A DNA stretch of 7,488 nucleotides from JBCFBK01 sp038562555 (GCA_038562555.1 JBCFBK010000094.1:1-7488), one strand, 5' to 3'; positions 1-7,214 are shown, numbered from the stretch's first letter. The notes: generated by a model from the letters alone, not told the origin. Made by a program: numbers and translations.

Positions 1-1435
1 GCCTCAGCGGGGTTATAACATATCGGTCGAAGAAGCTCACTTGAGCTTTCACACTCCCGGTCAGCTCGGCATCAGATACAAAGAGCTGAATTATCCGTTC
101 AAAGTGACGATCGGCGAAGCAGACAATATAAAACGATATCAATGGGATGTCAAAGGTCTGTCTGCAATTGTCAGTGAGCCCTCCGGTCCGCATTACCTGG
201 ATATTTTTCCCGCGGTACTTTTGTCTCCCAATGAAATTATTTATGAAGGATTTGCCGGCGATTTTTCAAGCTGGAAAAGTTATGGAAAATGGAGTTACGA
301 CCTGAATGCCGGCAGACAGGAGTTGCCCCCGTCGACTGTGGAGGAAGTAAAACGGATCGTGCAGCCAATAGCCGATAAAAAGGAAAAAGTCAGGGCCATT
401 TATCAATACATGCAACGAAAAACCAGGTATGTCAATATCACGCTTGGAATTGGCGGATGGCAGCCATTCCCTGCAGCCGAAGTCGATGAAAAAGGGTATG
501 GCGATTGTAAAGCGCTGAGCAACTACATGAAAGCCCTTTTAAAAAGTGTCGGCATTGAGTCGTTGTATACGATCATCGGAAGCGGGCAGAACGTCAAAAT
601 AAAGTTCCCTGATTTTCCCGGGAATGGACAGGCGAATCACATTATTCTCTGTGTTCCGCTTGAACAGGATACCGTCTGGCTTGAATGCACCAATCAGACG
701 ATCCCCTTCGGCTATATCAGTTCAGCCAACACCGACCGCCATTGCCTGCTGGTCAAGCCGGAAGGAGGCGTACTGGTGCGCACGCCCGACTATCCGGCCG
801 AAAAAAACCGACGAAGCTCGACAATCAGCGCAAGCCTGGTGGAGAACGGAGGTGCTTCGTTCGCATGCGCTTCACGGTTCAGCAATTACATGTTTGAGGA
901 GGTTTTCGGCATGATGAGCCTTTCGAGGGATGAACAAAAAAAAGCGCTTTTAAACGGACTTTCGGCAAGCGGCCTTGCTATCAGCGATTTTTCGCTGTCC
1001 GATATTTCAGACAAGCAGGCGGAAGCGTCACTGGCGGTAAAAGGAAATATAAGCAGCTATTCGGTCAGGGCAGGTGGCCGGCTCTTCGTTCAGCCGAATT
1101 TCCTTTTTAAAAATTCCTTCCCTGAAAAAATCAGCAGGGAACGGAAATACAGTTTATGCGAAGAAATTGGGTTCAACTACCAGGATACACTCAACCTGAT
1201 CCTGCCTGATCAGCTTACCCTTGAGTTTATGCCGGAAAACGTTGCCTTATCCTCTATCTACGGCAGCTTTGAAATAACTTATTCAAAAGTGCAGGATAAC
1301 CAGGTTATGATTATCCGCTCCGTCAGGATCAAAAAAGGCGAATATGACAAATCGAAGTTCGCCGAGATCAATAGTTTTCTGATGAATATCGCCAAACGCG
1401 AAAAAGAGAAACTGGTACTGACTGCAAAATCATAA
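1..1435 (+). CDS. DUF3857 / transglutaminase-like / DUF3858 exported protein, 5'-truncated by window edge
   Basis: The reading frame (codons from base 2) is open to the left edge, so the true start lies outside the window; the TTG at 41 is internal, because the frame before it already reads as DUF3857-like sequence. About 477 residues are visible. The first ~110 are the C-terminal part of a DUF3857 domain. A transglutaminase-like core follows: a repeated R-Y-V / G-I-G-G-W-Q-P block (around 425-465), the nucleophile motif GYGDCKALSNYM with Cys at 506-508, the catalytic His in QANHIIL at 638-640, and Glu in WLECTNQ (683-685) where the classical triad has Asp. The last ~150 residues look like DUF3858, a beta-rich C-terminal domain. 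Family members are usually 600-700 residues with an N-terminal signal peptide, so perhaps 150-200 residues are missing. Such proteins are thought to act in the cell envelope; the substrate is unknown. It converges on pepD and shares the hairpin after it. The family call is firm; the biochemical role is not. Confidence 0.9.
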   Translation, partial: PQRGYNISVEEAHLSFHTPGQLGIRYKELNYPFKVTIGEADNIKRYQWDVKGLSAIVSEPSGPHYLDIFPAVLLSPNEIIYEGFAGDFSSWKSYGKWSYDLNAGRQELPPSTVEEVKRIVQPIADKKEKVRAIYQYMQRKTRYVNITLGIGGWQPFPAAEVDEKGYGDCKALSNYMKALLKSVGIESLYTIIGSGQNVKIKFPDFPGNGQANHIILCVPLEQDTVWLECTNQTIPFGYISSANTDRHCLLVKPEGGVLVRTPDYPAEKNRRSSTISASLVENGGASFACASRFSNYMFEEVFGMMSLSRDEQKKALLNGLSASGLAISDFSLSDISDKQAEASLAVKGNISSYSVRAGGRLFVQPNFLFKNSFPEKISRERKYSLCEEIGFNYQDTLNLILPDQLTLEFMPENVALSSIYGSFEITYSKVQDNQVMIIRSVRIKKGEYDKSKFAEINSFLMNIAKREKEKLVLTAKS

Positions 1436-1437
1436 AA

Positions 1438-1470
1438 GAACAACGCCCGGCGACAAACCGGGCATTGTTC
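1438..1470. terminator. Intrinsic terminator between convergent genes, best matched to the minus strand
   Basis: A 13-bp inverted repeat with a 7-nt loop (arms 1438-1450 and 1458-1470) fills almost the whole 37-bp gap between the two stop codons. Read on the minus strand, the stem is fully paired with one U-G wobble and is followed at once by UUUU. It begins 2 nt after the pepD stop. Read on the plus strand, the wobble becomes a C-A mismatch and the tail is CUUUAA, so termination of the DUF3857 gene should be weaker although the hairpin could still serve both directions. Confidence 0.8.
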
Positions 1471-1472
1471 CT

Positions 1473-2939
1473 TTAACGCGAAGGAATATTTTTAAGCGTT
1501 TCCTTCAGAAAGTCCCAGAATTTTTGAACGGAAGCAATGTGCACCTTTTCATCCGGAGAATGGGGAAAACGAATGGTCGGTCCGAAGGAGATCATGTCCC
1601 AGTCAGGATAAGATCCCCCGAGAATTCCGCATTCCAGTCCGGCGTGAATAGCTTTTATTTCAGGCGTCTTCCCGTACTTTTCTTTATAAACGCGCGACAT
1701 AGTCTTCAGGATCGGTGATTCCAGATTCGGTTTCCAGCCTGGGTACGAGCCACTGAGGGAAACATCTGCACCGGCAAGAGTAAACAAGGCTTCAAGTCTC
1801 CTGGCAAGCTCATCTTTTGCCGAGTCTACTGAACTGCGCATTAAAAACGAGATCCCGATCGTTCCGTCAACCTCGTTTGAGCTGATCATGGCCAGATTGC
1901 TTGAGGTTTCGACCAGACCAGGCACATTATCGCTCAGGCGGATGACGCCATTGGGGCAGGCAATTACGCTCTTTGTAAGTTTCACCTGTGTCAGTTCATC
2001 GATCAGTCCGGAAGGCATATCCGTTTCAGTCAGCGTTAGTTTCATTTCCGGTTCCGTTAAAGCAAGCTCGTTCCTGATCAGCTCAAATTCGCTTTCAACA
2101 GCCAATTTCAGGTCCGACGCCCCGGAAGCACTGACCGCGATCACTCCAAAAGCTTCGCGGGGGATCGCATTGCGCAGGCTTCCACCCGTAATCGACGCCA
2201 GCCGTGCTCCTGCCGACCGGTAAGCCCGGTCAAGCAACCGGAAAAACACTTTATTCGCGTTGCCTCGCTGAAGAATAATATCCATACCCGAATGCCCGCC
2301 CTTCAATCCCGTCACATCGAGTTTAAAGGCGCGCATGTCGTCAGGAACCCGCTCGAAAGCGAACACAAAACGTGCATTCAGGTCCTCACCACCGGCACAC
2401 CCCACATACAGTTCACCTTCATCCTCCGAATCCATGTTTAACAGAATACCGCCTTTTAAAATGCCTTTTTTCAGGTTCTTTGCTCCATCCATGCCGGTTT
2501 CCTCCGAGGAGGTAAAAAGGGCTTCAACAGGACCGTGTTCCAAATCTTTGGAACCGAGAACGGCCAAAGCTGCCGCCACGCCGATGCCATTATCGGCACC
2601 CAATGTTGTCCCGTTTGCCGTTACCCATTCCCCGTCAACATAAGCTTCAATCGGATCATGAATAAAGTCGTGAACCTTTTCGCTGTTTTTTTGAGGAACC
2701 ATATCCAGATGGCCCTGCAAAATAACACCTTCCCGGGTTTCCATACCCGGAGTGGCCGGTTTGCGGATAATGATATTTCCGGACTCGTCTTTAATGGTCT
2801 CCAGTCCCAGGCTTCTGCCAAATGCCACGATAAAGTCCTGAATCTGTTCTTCATGATACGAGGGACGGGGTATTTGCGTCAACTTATAAAAGTTTTCCCA
2901 CACCGTGCGTGGCTCCAGTAAATAAATATCCTTGTTCAT
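1473..2939 (-). CDS. pepD: Cytosolic Xaa-His / nonspecific dipeptidase (aminoacyl-histidine dipeptidase, peptidase family M20C)
   Basis: This is a di-zinc aminopeptidase-type dipeptidase that cleaves unblocked dipeptides, including carnosine-like Xaa-His, in the cytosol. The 488 residues match the usual PepD length (about 485). Metal and catalytic residues are all visible: H77 and D79 in GHLDMV, D116 in LGADNGIG, the E146-E147 pair in SSEETGM, D170 in NMDSED and H460 in FPHSPDEKVH. The lid/dimerisation domain spans about 186-400 and carries H216 in KGGHSGMD. There is no signal peptide. The ATG at 2937-2939 is chosen because the conserved N-terminus begins there. It lies only 3 nt after the stop of the upstream transporter gene, with an A/T-rich leader and no Shine-Dalgarno motif, so co-transcription and probably translational coupling are expected. 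It is followed by a strong terminator. No residues appear to be missing; the function call is confident, the preferred dipeptide is not known. Confidence 0.95.
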   Translation of the reverse strand: MNKDIYLLEPRTVWENFYKLTQIPRPSYHEEQIQDFIVAFGRSLGLETIKDESGNIIIRKPATPGMETREGVILQGHLDMVPQKNSEKVHDFIHDPIEAYVDGEWVTANGTTLGADNGIGVAAALAVLGSKDLEHGPVEALFTSSEETGMDGAKNLKKGILKGGILLNMDSEDEGELYVGCAGGEDLNARFVFAFERVPDDMRAFKLDVTGLKGGHSGMDIILQRGNANKVFFRLLDRAYRSAGARLASITGGSLRNAIPREAFGVIAVSASGASDLKLAVESEFELIRNELALTEPEMKLTLTETDMPSGLIDELTQVKLTKSVIACPNGVIRLSDNVPGLVETSSNLAMISSNEVDGTIGISFLMRSSVDSAKDELARRLEALFTLAGADVSLSGSYPGWKPNLESPILKTMSRVYKEKYGKTPEIKAIHAGLECGILGGSYPDWDMISFGPTIRFPHSPDEKVHIASVQKFWDFLKETLKNIPSR

Positions 2940-2942
2940 ATT

Positions 2943-4334
2943 TTATTTTATTTGAATGTTAGGCAACTCGAGACCGTAGCCTTTACGGCGGTTTTCCGCT
3001 TTCAGCATGAGCGCAACCAGAAAGGCCGCCACGGTCAGGATCACAAAGATCGTCCAGGTAAGGGTATAGTTATAAGAAACCGACTCACCCGCCTGTTTGG
3101 CAGCAGCAATGCCCGGGTTGGTCTTATCCAGCACAATGCCGATCAGTAAGGGTATCCCCCACAAACCAATGTTCTGAACCCAGAAAATCAGCGCATAGGC
3201 ACTCCCGAGCTGCTTTTCGGGAATGATCTTCGCCACTGAGGGCCACATAGCCGAAGGCACCAGCGAAAACGCAATCCCAAGCAAAATAACATTGAAAAAA
3301 GCCGCGACTACGCTGGTGATAAAGGGAAGGAAAAAAATAGCATGCACCACGATCAGCAACAGTGACCCCAGGATCATAATACTGGCTCCTTTTCCTTTCG
3401 AATCATAAAGGCCTCCGAACAAGGGCGTCAGCAGCATGGTGCCGAAAGGGACCAGACTCGGGAGCAAACCCGCCCAATCTTCACTCACGCCAAACTTATT
3501 GACCATGAGATCGGGACCGTATTTATAGAAAGGGAAAACGGCCGAATAAAACAGCAAACAAAGAATGGCAATAAGCCAGAATCCCTTATTCGAAATAATC
3601 AGTTTCACATCCGAGAGCCTGAACTCCTCTTCAGCTGATTCCGGGAGCGATGCGACCATTTGCTTGTCCAGTTTACGGTCCATCAGGTTATAGTAAAAGA
3701 AAGCGATCAGTCCGGCAATCAGAAAAAGCATGCAGATCAGGAGCCATACCGAAACACCGGTTCGATTTGCAATCCATGCCCCAAACGCCAGCGGAACGAA
3801 CGACCCAATCCGGGCAATGGTCACCTGCATGCCCATGGCCAGCGCCACTTCATAGCCGCTGAACCATTTCACAATGGCCTTAGTCACTACGATACCCGCA
3901 TATTCGGAACCAACGCCGAAAAGCGCATACCCGAAAGCAGCAAAAAATACCTGCTCTTTTAGCTGAAACAGACCCAGGATGTTGATTTCGTCGTCTGCCG
4001 AAAAAATACCCTTAAAGGCCATCCATTTAAGGAAAGCTCCGATGATCATAATTCCTGCCGAAGCGACCGTACTTACACGGATACCAAATTTATCGAGCAG
4101 GTAACCCACAATGATCAGCATAAAAAAGAATACATTGAACAGGGCATACGCGCTTGTAACGGTTCCAAAATCGGTGCTGTCCCATCCGTAGGTCCTTTCC
4201 AGTATCGGCTTTAGCGGAGAAATGACTTCGGTGAACATGTAAGCTGCAAACATGGTAAAAGAAAGAATCAGCAAGGCAGTCCACCTGGCCTTCTTTGAAT
4301 CTTTCAACGTTTGCTGGATTCGATGATAAGACAT
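2943..4334 (-). CDS. MFS transporter of the MFSD1-like type, probable dipeptide transporter
   Basis: The 463-residue inner-membrane protein shows about 12 hydrophobic segments (roughly 18-38, 56-80, 88-108, 127-150, 163-187, 194-216, 251-271, 287-308, 316-336, 340-363, 376-402, 425-446), with a cytosolic loop at 217-250. MFS motif A is seen as GYLLDKFGIR (77-86), with a degenerate second copy GGLYDSKGKG (307-316). Beyond generic MFS features, several stretches resemble animal MFSD1 from memory: FGVGSE (139-144), KWFSGYE (156-162), ARIGS (174-178), YSAVFPF (263-269), MWPSVA (363-368) and PEKQLGSAY (372-380). MFSD1 is a lysosomal dipeptide uniporter, and E144 and R175 here match at equal spacing the Glu/Arg pair I recall as substrate-binding. 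A dipeptidase gene begins 3 nt downstream, supporting dipeptide as substrate. Generic annotation would be just 'MFS transporter'. MFS membership is certain; the dipeptide assignment is inference. The ATG start is preceded by no Shine-Dalgarno motif. Confidence 0.93.
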   Translation of the reverse strand: MSYHRIQQTLKDSKKARWTALLILSFTMFAAYMFTEVISPLKPILERTYGWDSTDFGTVTSAYALFNVFFFMLIIVGYLLDKFGIRVSTVASAGIMIIGAFLKWMAFKGIFSADDEINILGLFQLKEQVFFAAFGYALFGVGSEYAGIVVTKAIVKWFSGYEVALAMGMQVTIARIGSFVPLAFGAWIANRTGVSVWLLICMLFLIAGLIAFFYYNLMDRKLDKQMVASLPESAEEEFRLSDVKLIISNKGFWLIAILCLLFYSAVFPFYKYGPDLMVNKFGVSEDWAGLLPSLVPFGTMLLTPLFGGLYDSKGKGASIMILGSLLLIVVHAIFFLPFITSVVAAFFNVILLGIAFSLVPSAMWPSVAKIIPEKQLGSAYALIFWVQNIGLWGIPLLIGIVLDKTNPGIAAAKQAGESVSYNYTLTWTIFVILTVAAFLVALMLKAENRRKGYGLELPNIQIK

Positions 4335-4346
4335 ACGCTGGTTATT

Positions 4347-4366
4347 TCAGGGCTTATTTTCCCTGA
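4347..4366 (-). other. Small stem-loop spanning the DUF4831 stop codon, just upstream of the transporter start
   Basis: The arms TCAGGG (4347-4352) and CCCTGA (4361-4366) are perfect complements separated by an 8-nt loop that contains the DUF4831 stop codon (4354-4356 on the plus strand). In the minus-strand transcript the hairpin ends 12 nt before the MFS start codon. There is no U-tract, so it is unlikely to terminate; it could modulate ribosome hand-over between the two genes or mRNA stability. A 6-bp stem can also occur by chance. Confidence 0.35.
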
Positions 4367-5457
4367 TTTGTTTTCTGAATACTTTTTATGCTTCCGGTTC
4401 CTGTATGGAATGTCAGGCTGTAACTTCCATCAAGCAGGACATCCGGAACAAAGGCAGTAGTGCCGAACTGGGCAATGCCAAGCCTGGTTGATGCCATCGT
4501 ATTAATGCCATTCAGTATCCGGATCTCCGCTTTCCCGGGAATCCGGTACAACACGCCTGCAACGGAAGGCGGCTCTGAGGCTTGTTTTGCCTGTGCCTCA
4601 GCCATATTTTCAAGCTTTTTGATATCGATTACGATCGGCTTTGCACTCAGGTCCGACGCCGGCATCACCCCTTTCCCTTCGGAGAACCGGAAAATGACTT
4701 CACCCGACACGGAATTATTCCCGGGAATGTAATCGAAACTGTATTCGAGGGTCTGCCTGAACGACTTACCCGTAAAAAGGCCGACATATGCCTCTTCCAG
4801 TTTTCCGAGTTCCTCCGTCATCACTTCATAGGCGCGCCCGTCGGGCAATTGTTCCTCATAACCGTTGGCCAGCGATTTAAACCGGCGTTTCCTCAGTTTG
4901 GTGACGGTACTGGCGGCTTCCATGGCCTTTTCTTCCACAGGCTTGATCATCAGGGTACCTTTGCGCGTTGAATCCCGCTTTTCAAAAAACGAATTAAGCG
5001 ACAGATCCGGAAATGGAATCTCGGGAATGTTCGTATTCGCCAAAAACGTGGACACGGAATTGGCTTCTTCATCCTGTACCACTACGGGGGCGTTTATTCC
5101 CGCAAGGACTCCTGCCGGTGTAAGACTGACAAGAACCGCAGCAGTTCCGTTAGCCGTGTGTATCTGTGCCGGATCGGGTTCACTGAATGTTTCGATCCGG
5201 ATATCGTCAATCGACCAGTTTTCGCGATCGGATGAGGGTGCGTTTTTAATACCCAGAAGCGCTTCTGCGTACTGATAGTAGGGACCGTGAAAAAACTTTT
5301 CCTGAGTAGTTTTTACGTATATGCGTAAGCCGGTTCGCGGCAAACTGTAAACAATACCATTGGTGCCTGACATCGGGGCCTCCTTCTTGTCCGTTCGCTG
5401 CGCAAAGCTGCTGCCGATAATCATTAAAATAAAAAGCAAGGTGTATCCTGTCTTCAT
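4354..5457 (-). CDS. Secreted DUF4831 family protein of unknown function
   Basis: The 367-residue protein begins with a typical Sec signal peptide: K2, a hydrophobic core at about 5-15, and a likely signal peptidase I site after SSFA (A19|Q20). There is no lipobox Cys, so it is expected to be periplasmic or outside the outer membrane rather than a lipoprotein. The mature part starts with a G-I-V-Y-S-L-P block (34-40), followed by a 'HGPYYQYAEALLG' stretch (57-69), which is the hallmark by which I assign DUF4831. A related G-V-L-Y-R-I-P block recurs at 301-307, near the C-terminal beta-rich region. The middle (about 160-230) is charged and probably helical. No catalytic motif is recognisable. 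The gene lies 19 nt upstream of the MFSD1-like transporter and 72 nt downstream of nnr, so it probably leads the DUF4831-MFS-pepD unit. A role with the transporter is possible but rests only on gene order. Confidence 0.82.
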   Translation of the reverse strand: MKTGYTLLFILMIIGSSFAQRTDKKEAPMSGTNGIVYSLPRTGLRIYVKTTQEKFFHGPYYQYAEALLGIKNAPSSDRENWSIDDIRIETFSEPDPAQIHTANGTAAVLVSLTPAGVLAGINAPVVVQDEEANSVSTFLANTNIPEIPFPDLSLNSFFEKRDSTRKGTLMIKPVEEKAMEAASTVTKLRKRRFKSLANGYEEQLPDGRAYEVMTEELGKLEEAYVGLFTGKSFRQTLEYSFDYIPGNNSVSGEVIFRFSEGKGVMPASDLSAKPIVIDIKKLENMAEAQAKQASEPPSVAGVLYRIPGKAEIRILNGINTMASTRLGIAQFGTTAFVPDVLLDGSYSLTFHTGTGSIKSIQKTNQGK

Positions 5458-5488
5458 CGCGTATCATTTTAGATTGAGTTCAAAAATA
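5458..5488 (-). promoter_or_regulatory. Candidate Bacteroidota-type promoter for the DUF4831-transporter-pepD unit
   Basis: On the minus strand TATTTTTG (5488-5481) fits the TAnnTTTG -7 consensus. Its last base is 23 nt from the DUF4831 ATG, which would give a short leader. The nearest upstream TTTG is only 13 nt away, shorter than the ~17-23 nt usually seen, so the -33 part is poor. The -7 element partly overlaps a 10-bp palindrome AATAGCTATT (5485-5494). If it is not used, DUF4831 would be read through from nnr. Confidence 0.35.
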
Positions 5489-5529
5489 GCTATTGTGATT
5501 TCAAAAAAAGAGGCTTCCTGTCATAAAAA

Positions 5530-7080
5530 TCATTTCATGGTCAATTTCTTTGCTTCTTCCTCCTCGTGCAGTTTGCGGACCTGGAGAAATGCCTGCCCCA
5601 GACAGCCGATCAGATCGCCTGCGATCAATGCCTCAGGTCCGGTTTGTACAGCCGCGAGATCGCCGGCAAGCCCATGTAAATATACCCCGAGCAATGCCGC
5701 ATCGCCGGGCGGGTATCGCTGGGCAAGCAATCCGAGGATGATGCCTGTAAGCACATCGCCGCTGCCGGCGGTTGCCATACCCGGATTCCCGGTCGTATTG
5801 AAAAAAACTTCGCCATCGGGAAAGGAAATGCTGGTAAAGGCTCCTTTCAGGACGACAATGACCCGGTATCTTTTTGAAAAGCCGACTTGCATCTCCAATC
5901 GTGACCAGGAATCAGCGGCGGGTCCGGCCAATCGTTCAAACTCCTTCGGATGAGGTGTAAGTATGGTATTCTCAGGAAGCAGGTTAAGCCATTCCGGTTG
6001 GGCAGAAAGGATATTGAGCGCATCGGCATCCAAAACCAACTTACCCGGCCTTTTCTCTAAAAGTTCGCGTAAGGCTTTTTGACAATTTGACTTCATGCCA
6101 ATGCCCGGTCCCACGCCCACCGCCGTGTAAGAAGATAAGTCGGGGAATTCTGTGAACATCAGATCTGACGCATCGGCCGAGCACATGGCTTCAGGAACGG
6201 CAGCCTGAATTACGGGTACCGCCGGGTTGGGAACGTGCGTAGTCAGCAAACCAACACCCGCACGCAAACAAGCCCTGGAGGACAGGACCGCTGCTCCGAT
6301 TTTACAGCGCGAACCCGCGATCAGCAGGGCATGTCCAAAATTTCCTTTATGACTGAACCTCCCCCGTTTAATCAGTTTGGACTCAATAAAACCGTTGGTT
6401 AAAAAATAAAAAGGTGTTTCAAGTGAAGCAATGGCATCGGGATGCAAACCAATAGGCAGCATTTCCACCTGCCCGATCAGCGGTTCGTGTTCGGGAAAGA
6501 AAAAACTTAATTTTGGAAACTGAAAGGTGAGCGTATGGCCTGCCCTGATCACTTTCGAAAGATCGTTGAATGAGTTGTCTTCCGCAAATAACCCGCTTGG
6601 AATATCAATGGCTACCACAAGGACCTCCGAAGCATTGATCCGGGCTGCCAGTTTTGCAGCCAGATCATCCAGTTGACGGGTCAGACCTGATCCGAAAAGG
6701 CCGTCAACGACCACCATATCAGGCGTAAGTTCCGGAAAATCAGCTTCTGAAGTCACCTTCCTGACGTTCACCTTACCCTGGCTTTGAAGCCGGCCCAGAT
6801 TAACGGCGGGCGGGCCGTTCAGCTCTTTTCCAAAGTCGATCAGAAACAAAGAACAGAAGTAATTCCGGCCGGCCATCATCCGGGCAACCGCCATAGCGTC
6901 ACCGCCGTTATTTCCCGGGCCGGCGAAGAAAAACAATTTACTGCCGGCCGGAATGTGATGAACCAGCCAGTCAACAATCTGCATGGCAGCCCTTTCCATT
7001 AGTCCGATATCAGAAATAGGCTCATTTTGAATCGTGTAACGATCTATATCAGCAATCTGCCTCGCAGTAAATATCTTCAT
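5530..7080 (-). CDS. nnr: Bifunctional NAD(P)H-hydrate epimerase / ADP-dependent (S)-NAD(P)H-hydrate dehydratase
   Basis: This cytosolic metabolite-repair enzyme rescues damaged, hydrated NAD(P)H: the N-terminal domain interconverts R- and S-NAD(P)HX, and the C-terminal domain dehydrates the S form using ADP. Using the ATG at 7078-7080 the protein has 516 residues, the usual length of the fused YjeF form. In the epimerase domain (about 1-215) one sees AGPGNNGGDAMA (53-64), VVDGLFGSGL (124-133) and AIDIPSGL (157-164). In the dehydratase domain (about 230-505) one sees HKGNFGHALLIAGS (244-257), GVGPGIG (322-328), LDADALNIL (350-358), TPHPKEFERL (375-384) and GNPGMATAGSGDVLTGI (431-447) with the catalytic Asp at 442. 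A TTG four codons upstream also opens the frame, but MKIFTARQIADID is the family's normal N-terminus. It lies 72 nt upstream of DUF4831 on the same strand and is a housekeeping gene, so its link to the peptide genes may be only positional. Confidence 0.96.
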   Translation of the reverse strand: MKIFTARQIADIDRYTIQNEPISDIGLMERAAMQIVDWLVHHIPAGSKLFFFAGPGNNGGDAMAVARMMAGRNYFCSLFLIDFGKELNGPPAVNLGRLQSQGKVNVRKVTSEADFPELTPDMVVVDGLFGSGLTRQLDDLAAKLAARINASEVLVVAIDIPSGLFAEDNSFNDLSKVIRAGHTLTFQFPKLSFFFPEHEPLIGQVEMLPIGLHPDAIASLETPFYFLTNGFIESKLIKRGRFSHKGNFGHALLIAGSRCKIGAAVLSSRACLRAGVGLLTTHVPNPAVPVIQAAVPEAMCSADASDLMFTEFPDLSSYTAVGVGPGIGMKSNCQKALRELLEKRPGKLVLDADALNILSAQPEWLNLLPENTILTPHPKEFERLAGPAADSWSRLEMQVGFSKRYRVIVVLKGAFTSISFPDGEVFFNTTGNPGMATAGSGDVLTGIILGLLAQRYPPGDAALLGVYLHGLAGDLAAVQTGPEALIAGDLIGCLGQAFLQVRKLHEEEEAKKLTMK

Positions 7081-7160
7081 TTGTATGTGCAATTTGGTGA
7101 ATTTTTTCCTTAGCGATGTCAGGCTCCGTCTAAAAAACTAAAATTACTCCATTTTTGCAA
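7081..7160 (-). promoter_or_regulatory. Upstream region of nnr with a weak promoter candidate
   Basis: On the minus strand a TTG (7160-7158) is followed after 17 nt by TAGTTTTT (7140-7133), which matches TAnnTTTG except for the last base. This would leave a leader of about 52 nt before the nnr ATG. It is the best candidate I found for nnr, but A/T-rich sequence makes such matches easy. No Shine-Dalgarno motif precedes the ATG. Confidence 0.2.
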
Positions 7161-7180
7161 TTAATGAAAGCATAAAATCG

Positions 7181-7209
7181 CCGTTAATTTCCGATTAGTA
7201 TGATAACGG
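7181..7209. repeat. 6-bp inverted repeat in the divergent intergenic region
   Basis: CCGTTA (7181-7186) and TAACGG (7204-7209) form a perfect dyad with a 17-nt spacer, ending 5 nt before the TTTG of the candidate promoter of the POT gene. This spacing and position would fit an operator for a dimeric regulator, but a 6-bp dyad in 190 bp can arise by chance. Confidence 0.25.
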
Positions 7210-7214
7210 TCAAC

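Noticed and set aside
41..43. TTG at 41 as the start of the first gene
   Set aside because: The same frame continues to base 2 with plausible DUF3857-type sequence, so the gene is cut by the window rather than starting here.
624..914. Plus-strand open frames (96 and 70 codons) inside the transglutaminase gene
   Set aside because: They are out of frame within a conserved domain region, with basic, low-quality translations and no start signal.
2335..2921. Plus-strand open frames opposite the pepD 5' half
   Set aside because: They lie opposite the region encoding the PepD metal ligands, and their translations have no family features.
4582..5275. Two overlapping plus-strand open frames (129 and 136 codons)
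   Set aside because: Both are entirely antisense to DUF4831 and show no recognisable motif; they are expected shadows of a GC-balanced coding region.
5499..5527. Possible terminator after nnr
   Set aside because: A T7 run on the minus strand follows only a 3-bp AGG/CCT stem, which is too weak to call, so read-through into DUF4831 remains possible.
5360..5953. 197-codon plus-strand open frame
   Set aside because: It lies antisense to the DUF4831 start, the intergenic gap and the nnr dehydratase domain; its translation is rich in S, R and P without any domain, and both genes it opposes are well-supported families.
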